From: Christiangramia aestuarii
GTDB taxonomy: Bacteria; Bacteroidota; Bacteroidia; Flavobacteriales; Flavobacteriaceae
Assembly (NCBI RefSeq): GCF_009735585.1
Contig: NZ_VJVW01000001.1
Location: 729,698 to 793,697, forward strand
Direction of reading: 5' to 3'
Length of the DNA: 64,000 nucleotides
A program made the translations under genes and the position numbers. Each line of letters opens with the position of its first letter. Position 1 is the stretch's first letter. The notes under the pieces were generated by a model that was given only the letters and a program-made list of their open reading frames with translations, was not told the DNA's origin and did no database searches. Shown here piece by piece: positions 61,301 to 64,000 of this stretch.

Positions 61301-62134
61301 ATATCAGAGTTAAATGAACAACCCAATATTACTGGATTTTCATTCAGTTTCTTAACTGAATCTGATTTTTTAAAACCTCTGCTTTTTCAGAAATGCAAAA
61401 AACTTCTGGCCTGGTTCACCGAAGTTTTTACAGAAATACGAAGGATAAATGAAAATACCCCGTTGATCCTGAATGTAGAATTAAATAAAGATACGAACAG
61501 CCTGATCGGGGAAATTGAAAAAACCTTATCTCCAGACTATTATGGACTGGAAATCACGAACCATGATCTTTCAACTTTAAAACAAATCAGGCAATTCGCT
61601 GAAGAAAATGACCTTCAAACCTTCGTAAGTTCTATTCCTCCAATAGATTATAGTAAGCAGGGAATTGAGAAAAATAGTTTCATCTTAGAAAACTGGCAGG
61701 ATGAAAGGTATAGTAACGGCCTTAGTTTTAACGGACTCCTGGATTTTGAAGGCAGAAAAAAACAGGTCTTTAAAAAGTTCGATGATGAAGATATAAAAAA
61801 TGAAAATGCCTTCAGGATCCTCAAACCGGCAATACCTCTTCTGGAAGGAAACAAGGAAACCTTTCACGCCTTGATTTACTATAACAATAACTGGAGTTTC
61901 AGCAAAGACGTCGATTACGATGGGATCCAATTTGAATGGAGCTTAATTAAAACCGATGAGTACGGAAATGACCTTGCACTAAAAAAATTAGGAAAAGGCC
62001 CGTTCATTAGAATTACCATACCCGGGGATTATCAGAATTATAAATTATTACTTAGCGTGATACGGGAAGATTCAAATTATGTGGAACAAAGTTTCACGAG
62101 CTTGCATACGCCTTTGAAAAAGGAACTAAATTGA
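58370..62134 (+). CDS. GT2 polysaccharide synthase fused to GH26-like and TIM-barrel-like domains
   Basis: A 1254-residue membrane protein. Two N-terminal helices (about 16-35, 42-58) precede a processive, cellulose-synthase-like GT2 domain (80-320) with D119/D122, D168-P-D170, E258-D259 and Q295-Q-L-K-W299 (QxxRW-like). Further helices (327-352, 361-380, 438-458, 463-488, 527-545) leave the tail outside. There, 560-850 is GH26-like, with acid/base E687 (RFAHEFD) and nucleophile E792 (LAEFGS). Residues 885-1140 resemble the TIM barrel of the upstream lipoprotein but lack its Asn-Glu pair, and an Ig-like end follows. Product unknown; a beta-glucan or mannan is guessed from GT2 plus GH26. No PilZ domain is seen. 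Confidence 0.88.
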   Translation: MRNKIQEPTKNENMVIKFLILLGIFSILNFLFFFLRPEFHGNTFLFVLLAISLFYGMIKKLYLWYNYSNISVPQEPIKTREFSVDVLTTYFPGEPYQMTITTLEAILNISYPHETFLCDEADDPYLKEFCQKHGIHHITRDNRIDAKAGNINNALNKIARGEITVILDPDHIPDPDFLDRTIPYFSDPKIGFVQTVQGYYNTKETLVARGAAEQTFQFYGPMMMTLNSYGAVNAIGANCVFRREALDSIGGHAPGLCEDMHTAMKLYAKGWKGVYVPKILAQGLAPSNLTSYFKQQLKWARGTFDLLFKVYPKLFNKFTTRQKIHFGVLPLHYLSGLICLINFIIPIISLLFSITPWKGNVIDFALVILPVIMSSILIRTYIQKWVIERKERGFHIMGGLLEINTWWIYLLGFFYTLIDKNIPYLPTPKENEFATNLKIIIPNFVIALLSLLAIVIGLSRDFTPFMIVMSGFALFNAIIMILGIYLTVKVTNENNILKENLNKKVLTELNKIRFSFLRAGNSIFGLSRFLALPLLLIMVSVSLGLKQKNDQAKWDDISSRPPEFSNEFYLGIYHPDRDTGTVAIQEIRDIEQRQEVNFDIISFYIGWDISNKNHFPVEQLEAIQNEKAVPMITWEPWIKIDSTIADKKETRSILKQISSGKFDDYIRYFGQELARYDKPVFLRFAHEFDNPQYPWSRTKGKLNEEFKAAWKHIFNLIKQQGAHKTIFVWNPWKSEDMHKFYPGDDYVDWVGITLLNYGILNQRGKNIPFRQLYQPFHDKLYWFTSKPVMLAEFGSIKYPEVDQSEWLKEASYTLRKGFSEISAVVFFNSAYDNNIPAGKIYLDKYIDWTTDSISLFQPEKSAIEPIKEKDSLSSFRSSPAISFKKPIKGVRYRKGIRWKDNYHVLSRKNLLRDFRLMQENGINTILYPGGNVYDHNILKYSEQEDIGLIYDFSRFYLADQLEDSAKMEETKQEILEKISELNEQPNITGFSFSFLTESDFLKPLLFQKCKKLLAWFTEVFTEIRRINENTPLILNVELNKDTNSLIGEIEKTLSPDYYGLEITNHDLSTLKQIRQFAEENDLQTFVSSIPPIDYSKQGIEKNSFILENWQDERYSNGLSFNGLLDFEGRKKQVFKKFDDEDIKNENAFRILKPAIPLLEGNKETFHALIYYNNNWSFSKDVDYDGIQFEWSLIKTDEYGNDLALKKLGKGPFIRITIPGDYQNYKLLLSVIREDSNYVEQSFTSLHTPLKKELN

Positions 62135-62156
62135 ACAGTACATTAAATTTTCAAAA

Positions 62157-62192
62157 CAAAAAAAAGCCCTGTGATTAAACAGGGCTTTTTTA
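62157..62192. terminator. Bidirectional terminator between synthase gene and gltA
   Basis: AAAAGCCCTGT (62162-62172) pairs with ACAGGGCTTTT (62179-62189) around GATTAA, with A and T runs on either side. It lies between two convergent genes and can stop both. Confidence 0.9.
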
Positions 62193-62211
62193 ATTTATTA
62201 TAATACAAAGA

Positions 62212-63495
62212 TTACCTACTACCTAGCGGCTTGAATTCTCTGTGATTTTCTCCAATATATATCTGGCGTGGACGACCGATTGGTTCTTTTCTCAATCTCA
62301 TTTCTCTCCACTGAGCGATCCATCCCGGAAGTCTTCCTAAAGCAAACATTACGGTGAACATTTCAACAGGAATACCTAAAGCACGGTAAATGATTCCAGA
62401 ATAGAAATCTACGTTTGGATATAGTTTTCTTTTTACGAAGTAATCATCCTCCAGGGCTTCTTTTTCGAGACCTTTAGCGATATCAAGTACAGGATCTTCT
62501 ACTCCTAACTGACCTAATACTTCATCTGCAGATTTCTTGATGATCTTAGCACGTGGGTCGAAATTCTTGTATACACGGTGTCCAAAACCCATCAAACGGA
62601 AAGGATCTTCCTTATCCTTGGCTTTCTGCATGAACTTGTGAGTATCACCACCATCTTCTTTGATTCTTTCTAGCATTTCGATCACTGCCTGATTAGCACC
62701 ACCATGAAGTGGTCCCCAAAGTGCAGAAATACCTGCTGATAGTGAAGCAAAAAGCCCGGCATGAGAAGAACCTACCATTCTAACCGTAGAGGTAGAACAG
62801 TTCTGCTCATGATCTGCGTGAAGGATTAATAGTTTATCCAAAGCATCGATCACAGCCTTGTCTACGTTGTAAGTCTTGTTTGGCTTCTCGAACATCATCT
62901 TATGCAGGTTCTCTACATATCCAAGGTCCTCATCTCCGTAATTAAGCGGAAGGCTGTTCTTCTTTCTTAAGGTCCATGCTGCAAGTACCGGGAATTTCCC
63001 AAGTATCTTTACGATCGCCTTGTACATATCTTCTTCAGACTGAACATCTACCGAAGATGGGTTAAATGCGATTAGGGCACTGGTAAGTGAAGAAAGCACT
63101 CCCATTGGATGAGCAGATTTTGGAAAACCGTCCAGGATCTTCTTCATCTCCTCATCTACGTGAGACTGCTCCTTAATATCGTTGGTGAATTTTTCCAGCT
63201 GTTGCTTGTTTGGCAGTTCCCCAAAGATCAAAAGGTAAGCTACCTCCAGGAAATCTGCTTTTTCGGCAAGATCCTCGATAGCATATCCGCGATATCTTAA
63301 AACACCTTTCTCACCGTCCAAAAACGTGATGGCACTCTCGCAGCTTCCAGTATTCTTGTATCCAGGGTCTAAAGTGATAAGTCCGGCTTCTCCACGAAGC
63401 TTTTTAATATCTATCCCTATTTCATCTTCGGTTCCCACGGTAACGGGAAACTCATATTTCTTTCCGTCAAATTCGAGTGTCGCTGTTTTAGACAT
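62212..63495 (-). CDS. gltA: Citrate synthase (type II)
   Basis: Condenses acetyl-CoA and oxaloacetate in the TCA cycle. It has 427 residues with an N-terminal beta domain typical of the hexameric, NADH-sensitive type (TATLEFDGKKYEFPVTVGTE). Conserved sites are LHADHEQNCSTSTVR, the catalytic His in WGPLHGGANQA, MGFGHRVYKNFDPRA and the catalytic Asp in YPNVDFYSGI. It ends RQIYIGENHREF and PLGSR. It is a single gene, convergent with the synthase operon; the 258 bases upstream show no clear promoter. Confidence 0.96.
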   Translation of the reverse strand: MSKTATLEFDGKKYEFPVTVGTEDEIGIDIKKLRGEAGLITLDPGYKNTGSCESAITFLDGEKGVLRYRGYAIEDLAEKADFLEVAYLLIFGELPNKQQLEKFTNDIKEQSHVDEEMKKILDGFPKSAHPMGVLSSLTSALIAFNPSSVDVQSEEDMYKAIVKILGKFPVLAAWTLRKKNSLPLNYGDEDLGYVENLHKMMFEKPNKTYNVDKAVIDALDKLLILHADHEQNCSTSTVRMVGSSHAGLFASLSAGISALWGPLHGGANQAVIEMLERIKEDGGDTHKFMQKAKDKEDPFRLMGFGHRVYKNFDPRAKIIKKSADEVLGQLGVEDPVLDIAKGLEKEALEDDYFVKRKLYPNVDFYSGIIYRALGIPVEMFTVMFALGRLPGWIAQWREMRLRKEPIGRPRQIYIGENHREFKPLGSR

Positions 63496-63753
63496 ATTAT
63501 TTTTAGTTCTTTTAGATTAATTTTTAAGGATTGCTAAATTACGAAATTTAGTGTTAAAATAATTTTAAGCAGACTATTGAAATTTCAGAAATACCCCGAT
63601 TTTCTTCAGTTTTCGCAAATTTTAACTTTCTCACATCAAAATATTGGTCTTCTTTTAATAAGATAGCCCTGAATATGAAAAAAATAATCGCCTTTAATAG
63701 TAAGAAATTATGCTGGGATAGGCATTAATCTGGCAAATTGTGACCTGCTTTTA

Positions 63754-64000
63754 TCAGACTTTTTCCTTAGCCTTCACTGCAAGCTGGTAAAGTTCCGCAT
63801 AATAAGTTTCCACAGATTTTTCCCAGGTAAACCTCTTGGCCCTGGCGTTTGCACAAATCTCATCCCAGGCTTTTCTATCCTTAAAATACAGGTCTACAGC
63901 TTCTGAAAAGATTTTGACAAAATTTGCCGTTTTTTCCTTTACATTTTTACCATCAAAGCTGAAACCGGTTTTCATATTGTCCACCGTATCTATCAATCCG
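63754..64000 (-). CDS. glgA: Glycogen synthase, C-terminal end (gene continues past the window)
   Basis: Only about 82 C-terminal residues are visible. Reading in from the edge gives GLIDTVDNMKTGFSFDGKN, the GGLxDTV donor-site motif of GT5 glycogen/starch synthases, followed by an acidic-basic helix and RFTWEKSVETYYAELYQL, the family's FSWxxSAxxYxxLY end. Codons continue beyond 63996, so the TTG there is not the start. It would elongate alpha-1,4-glucan from ADP- or UDP-glucose. Identity is fairly firm for so short a piece; a related GT4/GT5 enzyme is the alternative. Confidence 0.78.
   Translation of the reverse strand, partial: GLIDTVDNMKTGFSFDGKNVKEKTANFVKIFSEAVDLYFKDRKAWDEICANARAKRFTWEKSVETYYAELYQLAVKAKEKV

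Noticed and set aside
63660-63717. Short frame starting ATGAAAAAAATAATC upstream of gltA
   Set aside because: It encodes only 17 residues, with no promoter or conservation evidence; treated as chance.

Overview
The window is chromosomal DNA of a marine-type flavobacterium (Bacteroidota, Flavobacteriia), most like Gramella/Christiangramella. Genus is inferred from protein flavour and was not tested by any search. Supporting signs are gldB and gldC next to nadE, a DnaG without zinc-ribbon cysteines, a long FtsZ tail, a dcw cluster lacking murF and ddl, many lipoprotein signals, and repeated Bacteroidota -7 boxes (TAnnTTTG) instead of sigma70-type promoters. Gene density is high. I see no tRNA, rRNA, CRISPR array, IS element or prophage.

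Layout. 1-4.6 kb: 5' part of gyrB, asnB, a DUF2911 protein, queE. 4.7-10.6 kb: five consecutive exported enzymes that fit peptidoglycan or peptide hydrolysis (M14 carboxypeptidase, amidase, PBP4, LD-carboxypeptidase, serine hydrolase). 10.7-13.7 kb: a HerA-like ATPase, a lipoprotein, a lipoprotein pyrophosphatase cut by an in-frame stop, and a small membrane protein. 13.7-29.3 kb: the complete division and cell-wall (dcw) cluster on the minus strand, mraZ-rsmH-ftsL-ftsI-murE-mraY-murD-ftsW-murG-murC-ftsQ-ftsA-ftsZ, with a putative MraZ operator at its head. 29.6-36.3 kb: alpha/beta hydrolase, engB, gldB-gldC plus a small CxxC protein, nadE, an atypical response regulator, dnaG. 36.3-38.8 kb: an ECF sigma factor / anti-sigma / outer-membrane protein operon. 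38.9-50.6 kb: housekeeping genes (rluF-like, VOC, AI-2E transporter, DUF1232, folD, ffh, argS, MarC, SDR-DUF2867, BCCT). 50.6-57 kb: an M61-like peptidase, a large beta-helix lipoprotein and two tandem guanidino-group hydrolases (ctlX and a relative). 57-62.1 kb: a two-gene polysaccharide system. 62.2-64 kb: gltA and the 3' end of a glycogen synthase.

The most unusual system is the pair at about 57.07-62.13 kb. A clan GH-A glycoside hydrolase lipoprotein overlaps a 1254-residue membrane protein. That protein joins a cellulose-synthase-like GT2 to an apparently catalytic GH26-like domain on the outer face of the membrane, then to a second TIM-barrel-like domain that has lost its catalytic signature. 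I read it as a polysaccharide synthase with a built-in hydrolase for trimming or release. Other points worth a second look are the direct-repeat MraZ operator, the broken pyrophosphatase, a receiver domain with Glu at the phosphorylation site, a dnaG promoter box inside an upstream terminator hairpin, and dispersed palindromic elements.
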